DNA of 42,719 bases from JAKLKS01 sp964370855 (GCA_964370855.1 CAYJMF010000031.1:1-42719), one strand, 5' to 3'. Positions 1 through 11,947 are shown, counted from the first letter of the stretch. Program-made: numbers and translations. The notes: generated from the letters alone by a model not told the origin.

Positions 1-223
1 GCCCCCCCACCCCCCGGGCACCCGGCGCGCGGTTCGGCGCGCATCGCCCGGGAGCAAACCCACACGATCCAGCGAGGATCCTCCCCGCCCTCCTCCTCCC
101 CTTTTTCGTGGACCCCCCGCGGGGGACCCGTAGAATGCCCCGCTTCCACCGTGCGCGGAGGGGAGATTCCCCGACCCACACCCCGGTGGCCGTCGGAGAT
201 GGCCGGGACTCCCTGGAGGAACG
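1..223 (+). promoter_or_regulatory. Leader region upstream of rpmI with a possible promoter
   Basis: No gene is visible here; infC, which often precedes rpmI, is not in the window. A good -10 hexamer TAGAAT lies at 131-136, with GTGGAC (108-113) as a weak -35 at 17-bp spacing. A pyrimidine-rich run ending in five Ts (88-106) precedes it. The leader of about 85 nt could hold an L20-binding autoregulatory structure as in other bacteria, but I cannot demonstrate one. The ribosome-binding site GGAGGA at 215-220 serves rpmI. Confidence 0.4.
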
Positions 224-421
224 ATGCCGAAGCAGAAGACCAACAAGGCCGCCAAGAAGCGGTTCAAGATCACGAAGAAGGGCAAGCTCCGCCGCTACCG
301 CGCCGGGGTCGGCCATCTCAACTCCCACAAGGCCCGCAGCCGGAAGGCCCAGCTCCGCCACCCCGTGATCCACTCGGGGAAGCAGGTCCGGACCATCAAG
401 CGGCTCCTCGCCGAGGCATAA
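224..421 (+). CDS. rpmI: Large-subunit ribosomal protein L35
   Basis: This 65-residue, strongly basic protein begins MPKQKTNKAAKKRF and continues with the family pattern TKKGKLRRYRAG, so it is L35 (bL35), a small component of the 50S subunit. Length is normal for the family. GGAGGA at 215-220 lies only three bases before the ATG, which fixes the start. rplT follows 91 bp downstream on the same strand and pheST after that, the classic rpmI-rplT-pheST order. L20 represses this operon in E. coli and Bacillus; the same could hold here but is not shown by the sequence. Confidence 0.97.
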   Translation: MPKQKTNKAAKKRFKITKKGKLRRYRAGVGHLNSHKARSRKAQLRHPVIHSGKQVRTIKRLLAEA

Positions 422-512
422 CCGGGCGGAGGCCTGGAACGCGCCGGGGGCCCGCACGGGAGCGGGACCGCCGGAGCGGATCGGACCAGACGCACCAGAA
501 CGGAGAAGGACG

Positions 513-857
513 ATGCGCGTCAAGACCGCAGTACCCCGCCACCGCAAGACCAAGCGCCTGAAGAAGGCCACGAAGGGATTCCACGGCGGGCGCCGCCGGC
601 TCCTCCGGACCATGAAGGACGCCCACCAGCGTTCCATGGCCCAGGCCTACAGGGGCCGCAAGGAGAAGAAGCGCCAGTTCCGCGGCATGTGGATCATCCG
701 CATCAACGCCGCCTGCCGGGAGCGGGGGCTCAAGTACTCCCAGTTCATCGACCTCATGGGCAAGAAGGGCATCGAGATGGACCGCAAGGCCCTCGCCCAC
801 ATCGCCACCCACGACCCCGCGGGCTTCGACGCGCTCGTGGGAGCCGTGAGGGCCTAG
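513..857 (+). CDS. rplT: Large-subunit ribosomal protein L20
   Basis: This 114-residue basic protein has the L20 (bL20) signature: an N-terminal Arg/Lys-rich extension (MRVKTAVPRHRKTKRLKKA), then KGFHGGRRRLLRTMKDA, the RDRKR-like RGRKEKKRQFR segment, and WIIRINAACRERGLKYSQF. L20 binds 23S rRNA early in 50S assembly and acts as translational repressor of its own operon in several bacteria. AAGGA at 506-510 precedes the ATG at normal distance. It sits between rpmI and pheS, with a 68-bp gap before pheS that contains a GC-only 7-bp hairpin (859-874) but no T-run. Confidence 0.97.
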   Translation: MRVKTAVPRHRKTKRLKKATKGFHGGRRRLLRTMKDAHQRSMAQAYRGRKEKKRQFRGMWIIRINAACRERGLKYSQFIDLMGKKGIEMDRKALAHIATHDPAGFDALVGAVRA

Positions 858-925
858 GGCGCCCCCCGGGGCGCGCCGGAATCACCTGGACGCCAGCGAG
901 GGCATCATGACCGCGGAGGACGCCT

Positions 926-2017
926 TTGGCCGCCGCCCCTTCTCCGGACGGAGCGGCTCCTAGCCCTCCCGCGCCCCGCACCCCCGAGGACGTGGACCGC
1001 ATCCTCGGCGAGGTGCTCGCCGCCGTCGCCGCCGCCGGGAACGCCCGCGACCTCCGCGCCATCGCCTCCCGCTGGGTCTCCGGCAGGGAGAGCCTCCAGA
1101 GGGCCTGGTTCGCGGCCATGCGCTCCTCCCCCGACCCCGCGGCCATGGGGAAGGCCCTCAACGCCTTCAAGTCCGCCGTCGAGGAGGCCGTCGCGGCCCG
1201 TCTTGCCGGGCTCGAGGTGACGGGCGGACCCGCGTCCCCCGGGGACTCCTCCGGGTCCTTCGATCCCACCGTCCCCGGCCGCCGCCCCCTCCGCGGCGGC
1301 CTCCATCCCATCACCCTCGTCGCCCGGGAGCTCGAAGCGGTCTTCGCCAACCTCGGCTTCGAGGTGGTGACCGGGCCCGAGGTGGAGGACGAGGCCCACA
1401 ACTTCGACGGGCTCAACATCCCCCCGGGCCATCCGGCGCGGGATCCGTCGGAGAACTTCACCCTGCCCGGCGGGCTCCTGCTGCGGAGCCAGACCTCCCC
1501 GGTGCAGGTGCGCGTGCTCGAGTCCCGGGAGCCCCCGCTCCGCATCGTCGCCCCGGGCCGCGCCTACCGCCCCGACACCGTGGACGCGCGCCACCTCTAC
1601 GCCTTCCACCAGGTCGAGGGGCTCTGCATCGGCGAGGGGATCTCCATGGCGGACCTAAAGGGGACGCTGGCGGCCTTCGCCCGCGGCTTCTACGGCGACG
1701 CCGTGCGGACCCGGTTCCGCCCCTCCTACTTCCCCTTCACGGAGCCCGGCGCCGAGATGGACGTCTCCTGCCCCGCCTGCGGGGGCGAGGAGCGGTCCGC
1801 CCGCTGCCCGACCTGCGGCGGCGAGGGCTGGATGGAGCTCCTCGGCTGCGGCATGGTCCACCCCGAGGTCCTGCGCCGCGCGGGGCACGACCCCGAGCGC
1901 TGGACGGGGTTCGCCTTCGGCATGGGCATCGAGCGCGCGGCCATGCGGCGGTGGCGCATCGAGGACATCCGCGCCCTCGTCGAGAACGACGTGCGGTTCC
2001 TGGGGCAGTTCTCGTGA
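926..2017 (+). CDS. pheS: Phenylalanine-tRNA ligase alpha subunit
   Basis: This 363-residue class II aminoacyl-tRNA synthetase subunit charges tRNA-Phe as an alpha2-beta2 enzyme with PheT. An N-terminal helical arm (residues 1-90) precedes the catalytic core. FRPSYFPFTEPGAEMDV (about 262-278) and GFAFGMGIERAAMRRW (about 326-341) are the motif 2/3 regions. Between them CPACGG...CPTCGG (about 282-299) has two CxxC pairs that probably bind zinc, followed by the conserved GCGMVHPEVL. The start is TTG at 926, preceded by GCGGAGGACGCC; the ATG at 907 is in another frame and stops after 18 codons. Its stop TGA overlaps the GTG start of pheT (GTGA, 2014-2017), implying translational coupling. Confidence 0.95.
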   Translation: MAAAPSPDGAAPSPPAPRTPEDVDRILGEVLAAVAAAGNARDLRAIASRWVSGRESLQRAWFAAMRSSPDPAAMGKALNAFKSAVEEAVAARLAGLEVTGGPASPGDSSGSFDPTVPGRRPLRGGLHPITLVARELEAVFANLGFEVVTGPEVEDEAHNFDGLNIPPGHPARDPSENFTLPGGLLLRSQTSPVQVRVLESREPPLRIVAPGRAYRPDTVDARHLYAFHQVEGLCIGEGISMADLKGTLAAFARGFYGDAVRTRFRPSYFPFTEPGAEMDVSCPACGGEERSARCPTCGGEGWMELLGCGMVHPEVLRRAGHDPERWTGFAFGMGIERAAMRRWRIEDIRALVENDVRFLGQFS

Positions 2018-4071
2018 GGGTCCTGCTCTCCTGGCTCGGGGACTACGTCGAGTGGACGGGGCGCGGGAGCGATCTCGCCCCGGTGCTGACGGAGGCGGGC
2101 TTCCCCGTTCCCTCCGTGGAGGAGATCCCCGCCCGGGACGGCGCCCCCGCGGACGCCGTCCTCGAGGTGGAGATCACGAGCAACCGGGGGGACGCCATGT
2201 CCCATCTCGGCATCGCCCGGGAGGTCGCCGCCGCCACGGGGCAGGCCCTCCGCGCGAGGCCGGCTCCCTCCCTCCCCGGCGCAGGGGAGCCCGGCCCCGT
2301 CCCCGTGGCCGTCGAGGCGGGGGACCTCTGCCCCGCCTACGAGGCGCGGGTGATCCTCGGCGTCTCCAACGGGGGGGCGTCGCCGCCCCTCGTCGCCCGC
2401 CGGCTCGCCGCCCTCGGCCAGCGCCTCGTCAACCCCGTCGTCGACGTCACCAACTACGTGATGCTCGACCGGGGGCAGCCCCTCCATGCCTTCGACCGGG
2501 CGCGCCTTCGGGGGGGCCGCATCGTCGTCCGCCGCTCCCGCGCGGGCGAGGCGATGGAGACCATCGACGGCCGGAAGCGGACGCTGCCGGCGGGCCTCCT
2601 CGTCATCGCCGACGCCGAGCGCCCCGTCGCCGTGGCGGGCCTCATGGGAGGCCGCGACACCGAGGTGGGACCGGCGACGACGGAGGTGGTCCTGGAGTCC
2701 GCCCGGTTCACGCCCGCGGCGGTCCGCGCCTCCGCCGCGGCGCTGGGGTTCGCCACGGAGGCGAGCGCCCGGTTCGCGCGGCGCGTGGATCCCGCGGAGA
2801 TGGGGGAGTCCTCCCTCCGGGCCGCGGCCCTCCTCGCGGAGGCGACGGGCGGCCGCGCGGCGGGGGTCGTCCGGGCGGGCCCGGGACGGGAGCCGCCGCC
2901 GCTCCGGCCCGTGGCACTCCGGTTCGCGCGCCTCGATCGGATCCTCGGGGTGAGGGTCGATCCGCGCGTGGTCGCGGACATCCTCCAATCGCTGTCCATC
3001 GTCGTCAAGTCCCGGGACGCCGCCGGCCTCACGGCCGCGCCTCCCTCCTGGAGGGGGGACCTCTCCATCGAGGAGGACCTCGTGGAGGAGGTGGCCCGGA
3101 TCATGGGGTACGGCCGCATCCCCGCCTCCCTGTCCATCCCCGTGCGCCCCGTGCCCCCCCGGCGCGAGGGGAGGGCGGCGGCGGCGGCCCGGGGGGCCCT
3201 CGCCTCCGCGGGCTTCCGGGAGGCCCTCACGCTGCCCTTCACGGCCCCCGGCCCCCTCGACGACGCGTCCCCGTGGACCACCCTCCCCGCGGTGCGCGTG
3301 GACAACCCGACCCGTTCCGAGGAGCCCCTCCTCCGCCGCTCCCTGCTCGGGCCCCTCCTCCGCTGCCTCGAGAGGAACCGCTCCCGGGGCGTGGCCGGGG
3401 CCCGGCTCTTCGAGCTGGCCGTCGTCTTCCTCCCCGACGGCCAGGGTCCCCGCCCGCGGGAGCACCGCCTCCTCTCCGGCGTGCTCGAGGGGGAGTACAC
3501 CGACGCGCGGGGAGCCGTGGACGCCGTGGCCGAGGCCCTCGGCCTCGCCGGCAGGCTCGTCCCGGAGCGGGCCCCCGCGGACGCCCCCGTGCGGCCCATG
3601 GACCCGGCCCGCACCGCCCGCCTCGTCCTCGACGGCAGGACGGCGGGCTGGGCGGGGGAGGTCCGCGCCTCGGACCTGGAGAGCCTCGGCGTCCACCGCG
3701 AGGGACTGCGTGCCGCGGCCTTCGAGCTGGACTACGAGCTTCTCGAGAGGCGGGCGGACCTCGACCGCGGGGCCGTGGCCGTGTCCGCCCACCCCCTGGC
3801 GACCCGGGACCTGGCCGTGATCCTCCCGCTCTCCGCGCCCTGGGCCGCCGTGGAGGCCTGCACCCGGGGGGCCGGGGGGGACCACCTCCGCGCCGTGGAG
3901 CTCTTCGACGACTACCGCGGCAAGGGGGTCCCCGCGGGCTCCCGGAGCCTCGCCTTCCGGCTCGTCTTCGGCACCGGGGACCGCACCCTCCGCGGCGAGG
4001 AGGTGGACGCCGCCGTCGCCTCCGTCGTGGCCGCCCTCGAGGCCGGGCTCGGCGGGAAGCTCCGTTCCTGA
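2014..4071 (+). CDS. pheT: Phenylalanine-tRNA ligase beta subunit, short form without the OB domain
   Basis: This 685-residue beta subunit of PheRS starts at the GTG overlapping the pheS stop; that start gives MRVLLSWLGDYVE, the normal PheT N terminus. The B3/4 editing domain is clear (VVDVTNYVMLDRGQPLHAFD, then VAVAGLMGG), as is the C-terminal FDX-ACB domain (about 590-685: AHPLATRDLAVILP to the end). The protein is more than 100 residues shorter than the usual bacterial form. The loss falls at one place: the segment after the first roughly 40 residues runs directly into LEVEITSNRGDAMSHLGIAR, so the EMAP/OB tRNA-binding domain (B2) is missing. The rest is intact and the reading frame is open, so it is likely functional. 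Confidence 0.94.
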   Translation: MRVLLSWLGDYVEWTGRGSDLAPVLTEAGFPVPSVEEIPARDGAPADAVLEVEITSNRGDAMSHLGIAREVAAATGQALRARPAPSLPGAGEPGPVPVAVEAGDLCPAYEARVILGVSNGGASPPLVARRLAALGQRLVNPVVDVTNYVMLDRGQPLHAFDRARLRGGRIVVRRSRAGEAMETIDGRKRTLPAGLLVIADAERPVAVAGLMGGRDTEVGPATTEVVLESARFTPAAVRASAAALGFATEASARFARRVDPAEMGESSLRAAALLAEATGGRAAGVVRAGPGREPPPLRPVALRFARLDRILGVRVDPRVVADILQSLSIVVKSRDAAGLTAAPPSWRGDLSIEEDLVEEVARIMGYGRIPASLSIPVRPVPPRREGRAAAAARGALASAGFREALTLPFTAPGPLDDASPWTTLPAVRVDNPTRSEEPLLRRSLLGPLLRCLERNRSRGVAGARLFELAVVFLPDGQGPRPREHRLLSGVLEGEYTDARGAVDAVAEALGLAGRLVPERAPADAPVRPMDPARTARLVLDGRTAGWAGEVRASDLESLGVHREGLRAAAFELDYELLERRADLDRGAVAVSAHPLATRDLAVILPLSAPWAAVEACTRGAGGDHLRAVELFDDYRGKGVPAGSRSLAFRLVFGTGDRTLRGEEVDAAVASVVAALEAGLGGKLRS

Positions 4072-4104
4072 GGGACGGAGGTCGTGGCGGAGGGGCCGCC
4101 CCCG

Positions 4105-4133
4105 TTGACGCCCTCCCCGCCGCGTGCTAGTCT
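4105..4133 (+). promoter_or_regulatory. Sigma-70-type promoter of the 6S-like RNA
   Basis: TTGACG (4105-4110) and TAGTCT (4128-4133) are separated by exactly 17 bp, and TGC just before the -10 makes an extended -10 element. Transcription is expected to start near 4140, shortly before the closing stem of the predicted RNA. It lies 34 bp after the pheT stop. Confidence 0.7.
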
Positions 4134-4139
4134 CGAACC

Positions 4140-4352
4140 CGGTTCACCTCTGCCCTGTTCGTGAGGCCCAAGAGTCTCCCGAACCGATAAGCGAAATCAA
4201 GGTGCCGCACTGGCGGGTCGGCGAGGAAAGGCCCTGTTGCAGGGAATTCCGGACCACCCCCGTCGACGCCTCCCTTCTGCAAGGGTTCGCGGACCATCGG
4301 CCGACGGCATGACGGCGGAGGGCGGGGGCCGCTCCTCCGGGAGCGGCCCCCT
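4140..4352 (+). ncRNA. ssrS: Probable 6S RNA
   Basis: No protein gene is credible here, but the segment has its own promoter and terminator and looks like 6S RNA, which mimics an open promoter and binds the housekeeping RNA polymerase holoenzyme. The ends pair: CCTCTGCC (4147-4154) with GGCGGAGG (4314-4321). The 5' half carries GTCTCCCGAACCGATAAG (4174-4191), close to the conserved CCTGAGCCGATA segment of E. coli 6S RNA. The 3' half carries AAGGGTTCG (4281-4289) and GACGGCATGACGGCGGAG (4303-4320), which parallels the GGCGGCATCTCGGAG end of the E. coli RNA. The length (about 180 nt before the terminator) is typical. The identification is by eye; the exact 5' end is inferred from the promoter. 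Confidence 0.7.
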
Positions 4353-4360
4353 TCGTTTCC
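4324..4360 (+). terminator. Intrinsic terminator of the 6S-like RNA
   Basis: A perfect stem GGGGGCCGCTCC / GGAGCGGCCCCC (4324-4335 with 4340-4351; apex loop TCCG) is followed by TTCGTTTCC. It follows immediately after the closing stem of the predicted 6S RNA. The region 4361-4479 up to the next gene shows no further gene or clear promoter. Confidence 0.75.
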
Positions 4361-4479
4361 TCCGCGGGGGATTGGCTCACAACCTCTCCGGGAACGGGCC
4401 CCCGCACCCGATAAGTGGAATGGGAGTTCCTTTCCCGACGCACTTCCATCCCGGACCGCCGCCCCTCGGAGGATCGCCC

Positions 4480-5544
4480 ATGGGACGCTCCCTCGCCGCG
4501 CTGCTCCTGGTCGGGCTCCTCGCGTGGGGGGGCTGGGCCCTCTGGGGCCCTTCGCCGCGGACCGGCGGCGGGGGAGGCGCGGAGGGCGCCGTCCCTCCGG
4601 CTCCCCTGCCGGCCCCCGGGGCCGCGGCCTCCCCTCCGGCGGCGTCCTTCGCCGACGGGCGCGCCGGCGCGGCCACCCCGGCCCCCGCCGCCGAGGCGGA
4701 GGAGATCGCCGGCCTCCTCCGGAAGGGCCAGGCCCGCGAGGCCGTCGCCCTCGCCCGCGCCCTTCCCTCGCCCCGCCTCCGCGACGGGGCCGTGGCCGCC
4801 GCCGCGCGGGACGCGGCCCTCGCCCTCGCCGACGCCCCGGGGAGCGGACCCGCGGACCGGGTCTCCCGGGCCGACGAGTCCCGGCGCCTCCTCGGGAGGC
4901 TCGCCGTGGAGGGCGCGCTCCCGCTGTCCGGGTTCAAGGACCGCCTGGACGGGCTCAACCGGGAGGTCCTCTTCTGCGGCCGCGAGGTTCCCGGCACCCT
5001 CTTCCGCCACGAGGTGCGTCCCGGCGACACCCTCGACCGCCTCATGCGCCGCGAGTGGAAGGGCCGCGTGAGGGCCGGCTACGGCCTCGTCCTGTGGATC
5101 AACAGCGTCCCCTCCCCGGACCGGCTGCGGGCGGCCCCCATCCTCGTTCCCGAGGAGCCGGTGCGCTTCCTCGTGCACAAGAGGACCCACGAGCTGTGGG
5201 CCCTCCTCGGGGAGGTCCCCGTGCGGGTCTTCCCCGTCGGCCTCGGCATGAACGGCCGCACCCCCGAGGGGGAGTTCGAGATCGAGGAGCTCATGCCCCG
5301 CCCCGACTACTGGCCCCCGGGCGGGAAGCGCGTCCCCTTCGGCCACCCCGAGAACCCGCTCGGCAGCCGCTGGATGGGCTTCCGGGACACGCCCGACGCC
5401 CAGGGCTTCGGCATCCACGGGACCTCGGATCCGGACAGCATCGGAAAGGACCTCTCCCAGGGGTGCGTCCGCCTCCGCAACGCCGAGGTCGAGGCCCTCT
5501 TCACCTGGGCCGTCCCCGGTACGCGGGTGGAGATCCGGCCCTAG
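4480..5544 (+). CDS. L,D-transpeptidase (YkuD domain) with a LysM-like segment
   Basis: The 354-residue protein begins with a membrane segment (about residues 4-23, LAALLLVGLLAWGGWALWG) followed by a Pro/Ala-rich linker, so it is probably anchored in the inner membrane facing the periplasm. A LysM-like stretch (FRHEVRPGDTLDRLMRR, about 178-194) precedes the YkuD catalytic domain (about 220-354). The active-site signature is GFGIHGTSDPDSIG followed by SQGCVRLRN, with His313 and catalytic Cys329. Such enzymes make 3-3 peptidoglycan cross-links or attach proteins to peptidoglycan. The ATG at 4480 was chosen for GGAGGA at 4468-4473; the frame is open further upstream but runs into the 6S region. 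Its stop overlaps the convergent nnrE stop in CTAG (5541-5544). Confidence 0.9.
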   Translation: MGRSLAALLLVGLLAWGGWALWGPSPRTGGGGGAEGAVPPAPLPAPGAAASPPAASFADGRAGAATPAPAAEAEEIAGLLRKGQAREAVALARALPSPRLRDGAVAAAARDAALALADAPGSGPADRVSRADESRRLLGRLAVEGALPLSGFKDRLDGLNREVLFCGREVPGTLFRHEVRPGDTLDRLMRREWKGRVRAGYGLVLWINSVPSPDRLRAAPILVPEEPVRFLVHKRTHELWALLGEVPVRVFPVGLGMNGRTPEGEFEIEELMPRPDYWPPGGKRVPFGHPENPLGSRWMGFRDTPDAQGFGIHGTSDPDSIGKDLSQGCVRLRNAEVEALFTWAVPGTRVEIRP

Positions 5545-6242
5545 GCGCGCCGGGCGCCCGGGGCCACGGCCCCCGCGGGGACGCCGATGTCGCAGATCGT
5601 GATACGCCCCGCGAGGGCGGCGCCGGGGCCCCGGAGCAGGCCCGGCTTCATGGCGAGGAAGGTGGCCGTGGCGGTGCACCGGGGCGCCGGGCCGAGGAGC
5701 TCCCCCGTGTCCGCGTCCACGCCGGAGGGGAGATCGGCGGCGACCACGGGCAGCCCCGAGGTCCCCATCCAGGCCAGCACGGCCCGCAGGTGGCCCCGCA
5801 CGGGGCCATCGAGGCCGGTCCCGAGCACCGCGTCCACCAGGAGGGCGCGGTGCCCCAGGGAGGCCGCCGCGGCCCCGAGGCGGGGTCCGTCGGAGGCGTC
5901 GTCGACGGGGATCCCGAGGGAGAGGACCGCACGGAGATTCCGGCCGGGATCGGAATCCTCGGTGAAGGTCACTGCGGGGGAGGCGAGGAGGACCCGCACC
6001 TGGATCCTACGGAGCGCGAGGTGCCGGGCGGCCACCAGCCCGTCCCCGCCGTTGTTCCCCCGGGCCGCCACGACGGCCACCGAGGTCCTTCCGTAACGTC
6101 TTGTTTCGCCTTGAGTTACATCGGCAAGTCCCCTCCCGGCGTTCTCCATCAGGAGAGCCGTCGGAAGGCCCAGGAGCTCCACGGCGCGGCGGTCCGCGGC
6201 CCTGACCTCGGCCCGTGAGAGAATGGGGGGGAGGTCGGGCAT
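5541..6242 (-). CDS. nnrE: NAD(P)H-hydrate epimerase (YjeF N-terminal domain)
   Basis: The 233-residue protein repairs damaged NAD(P)H by epimerising the R and S forms of NAD(P)HX. Family hallmarks are LLMENAGRGLAD near residue 30, the nucleotide-binding ARGNNGGDGLVAARHL (about 58-74), DAVLGTGLDGPVRG and DLPSGVDADTGE. It is an epimerase-only protein: the C-terminal dehydratase domain (NnrD), often fused in bacteria, is absent here and must be elsewhere if present. AGGAG lies upstream of the ATG on the minus strand. The gene diverges from the rRNA promoter and converges on the transpeptidase gene, sharing CTAG for both stops. Confidence 0.92.
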   Translation of the reverse strand: MPDLPPILSRAEVRAADRRAVELLGLPTALLMENAGRGLADVTQGETRRYGRTSVAVVAARGNNGGDGLVAARHLALRRIQVRVLLASPAVTFTEDSDPGRNLRAVLSLGIPVDDASDGPRLGAAAASLGHRALLVDAVLGTGLDGPVRGHLRAVLAWMGTSGLPVVAADLPSGVDADTGELLGPAPRCTATATFLAMKPGLLRGPGAALAGRITICDIGVPAGAVAPGARRA

Positions 6243-6274
6243 GGAAGTCTCCTGGAAGAACCGGCGAAAAAAAG

Positions 6275-6303
6275 TTGTACGGCTTCCGTGGGCGAGGTAC
6301 TTT
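6275..6303 (+). promoter_or_regulatory. rRNA operon promoter
   Basis: TTGTAC (6275-6280) and TACTTT (6298-6303) are spaced by 17 bp. An A-run (CGAAAAAAAG, 6265-6274) directly upstream could act as an UP element. Transcription would start near 6310, giving a leader of about 320 nt before 16S. Confidence 0.65.
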
Positions 6304-6631
6304 ACCCGTCTTGCCTGCGAGGGCGAGCGAGGTTCTTTGAAGGTCCCCCCCGACGAACGTCAAGGGGGGCGTACTGACCGAGAACGGCGCCGTTCGATGC
6401 AGGCAGGCCCGAACCGACGACAGAGAGCGGGGCTGGGCCTTGAACAGGTCTTTGACAACGAGGAGCTCGTGAGCCCGTGAAGCAGGTGCCGGACCCTTCG
6501 GGGTCCGCACATGGACGGGGTCCGCCGAGGCCTCCCGCAAGGGGGGTGCGGCAGGGCCCACAAAACGGAATACTCCAGGATCCGCGAGGGGCGGCTAGAC
6601 CGCTCCGGACGGGACCTGAAGACAGGACAAA
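6304..6631 (+). other. rRNA leader with boxA and the 5' half of the 16S processing stem
   Basis: There is no protein gene here. A boxA-like antitermination element GGTCTTTGACA lies at 6447-6457. Immediately after it, GAGGAGCTCGTG (6460-6471) is perfectly complementary to CACGAGCTCCTC (8258-8269) beyond the 3' end of 16S. The two strands would form the long-range stem flanking pre-16S that RNase III cleaves in other bacteria. Confidence 0.7.
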
Positions 6632-8193
<1,562 letters not shown>

Positions 8194-8400
8194 CTGGGGA
8201 TTACCAGAACCGGGGTCCTCCGGGACCCCGTGCATATCGGCGTCCACTGCCAGCGGCCACGAGCTCCTCTAAACATTCTTTGACATCCGAATAGAGGCAA
8301 GGCGAGAAACAGGTCCGGGAGGGTGATTCCTCCCGGTATGCAGTATCAGGACATCGACGCAACCGTTTCGGGCCGTCCGGGCTCCGCAAGGAAACAGGAC
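8194..8400 (+). other. 16S-23S spacer without tRNA genes
   Basis: The spacer of about 207 nt has no tRNA. It holds a strong hairpin (GGGGTCC TCC GGGACCCC, 8212-8229), the 3' half of the 16S processing stem (CACGAGCTCCTC, 8258-8269), and a second boxA-like element CATTCTTTGACA (8274-8285). The tRNA-Ile and tRNA-Ala genes usually found here lie after 5S instead. Confidence 0.85.
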
Positions 8401-11403
<3,003 letters not shown>

Positions 11404-11532
11404 CCATCCTTCCGCTCCCGCGATGCGGGGTCGGAATGATGGGACACGAAAACGGAAGTCCGGACGACGGACCCCGAACGGAAGGTGTCCTGGTCTGCAA
11501 CCTGTTCTCGCCGCCTCTATTCGACCATGACT
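11404..11532 (+). other. 23S-5S spacer
   Basis: This spacer of about 129 nt has no gene. It starts with an imperfect hairpin (CCATCCTTCCG around a GC-rich loop to CGGAATGATGG, 11404-11442), presumably part of rRNA processing. Confidence 0.6.
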
Positions 11533-11647
11533 TTTCTGGTGGTCATAGCGCCGGGGAAATACCCGTTCCCATTCCGAACACGGAAGTCAAGCCCGTCGCG
11601 CCGATGGTACTGGGCCAGCGCCCGGGAGAGTAGGTCACCGCCAGGAA
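11533..11647 (+). rRNA. rrf: 5S ribosomal RNA
   Basis: The 115-nt gene has the 5S pattern: GGTGGTCATAGCG, CCCATTCCGAACACGGAAGT, CGCCGATGGTACTG and GGGAGAGTAGGTC. Its ends pair (TTTCTGGTGG with CCGCCAGGAA). It closes the 16S-23S-5S operon. Confidence 0.95.
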
Positions 11648-11653
11648 TCCCCT

Positions 11654-11690
11654 GAGGGCCCTCCGCGCAAGCGGGGGGCCCTCTTCATTT
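11654..11690 (+). terminator. Intrinsic terminator of the rRNA operon
   Basis: A 13-bp stem (11654-11666 with 11671-11683; one G-U pair) capped by the tetraloop GCAA is followed by TTCATTT. It lies seven bases after 5S and before the two tRNA genes, so those probably need their own promoter. Confidence 0.8.
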
Positions 11691-11743
11691 CGGCCGCGCA
11701 CCGGCCGCGGGGGGAGGGAATCGGGGCCGGGGCCGTTCCTGGC

Positions 11744-11772
11744 TTGCAGGCGCGCCCCCGGTCCGATAGCAT
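11744..11772 (+). promoter_or_regulatory. Promoter for the tRNA-Ile/tRNA-Ala pair
   Basis: TTGCAG (11744-11749) and TAGCAT (11767-11772) have a 17-bp spacing and sit between the rrn terminator and tRNA-Ile. Transcription would start near 11779, a few bases before the tRNA. Confidence 0.6.
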
Positions 11773-11787
11773 GGGCCGCTTCCGCGT

Positions 11788-11864
11788 GGGCCAGTAGCTC
11801 AGGTGGCTAGAGCACGCGCCTGATAAGCGCGAGGTCTGTGGTTCGAGTCCACACTGGCCCACCA
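11788..11864 (+). tRNA. ileT: tRNA-Ile (anticodon GAT)
   Basis: The cloverleaf folds cleanly: acceptor GGGCCAG/CTGGCCC, anticodon stem CGCGC/GCGCG around loop CTGATAA with anticodon GAT, T arm TGTGG TTCGAGT CCACA, and an encoded 3' CCA. It is 77 nt long and lies nine bases before tRNA-Ala. Confidence 0.96.
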
Positions 11865-11872
11865 CCGTCTCC

Positions 11873-11947
11873 GGGGGCGTAGCTCAGCGGGAGAGCGGTG
11901 CCTTTGCAAGGCATAGGTCGCGGGTTCGATTCCCGCCGCCTCCACCA
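11873..11947 (+). tRNA. alaT: tRNA-Ala (anticodon TGC)
   Basis: Acceptor GGGGGCG pairs with CGCCTCC (one G-U), the anticodon loop is TTTGCAA with anticodon TGC, the T arm is GCGGG TTCGATT CCCGC, and CCA is encoded. At 75 nt it is one base shorter than the E. coli gene, in the D loop. The Ile-Ala pair is the one normally seen inside 16S-23S spacers. Confidence 0.96.

Noticed and set aside
907..963. 18-codon frame between rplT and pheS, reminiscent of the pheM leader peptide
   Set aside because: It has only two Phe codons, overlaps the pheS start, and is not followed by an attenuator hairpin with a T-run.
1726..3885. Long antisense open frames opposite pheS/pheT and other genes
   Set aside because: They are Pro/Arg/Gly-rich, lack domains, and arise because stop codons are rare in such GC-rich DNA; the sense frames encode known proteins.
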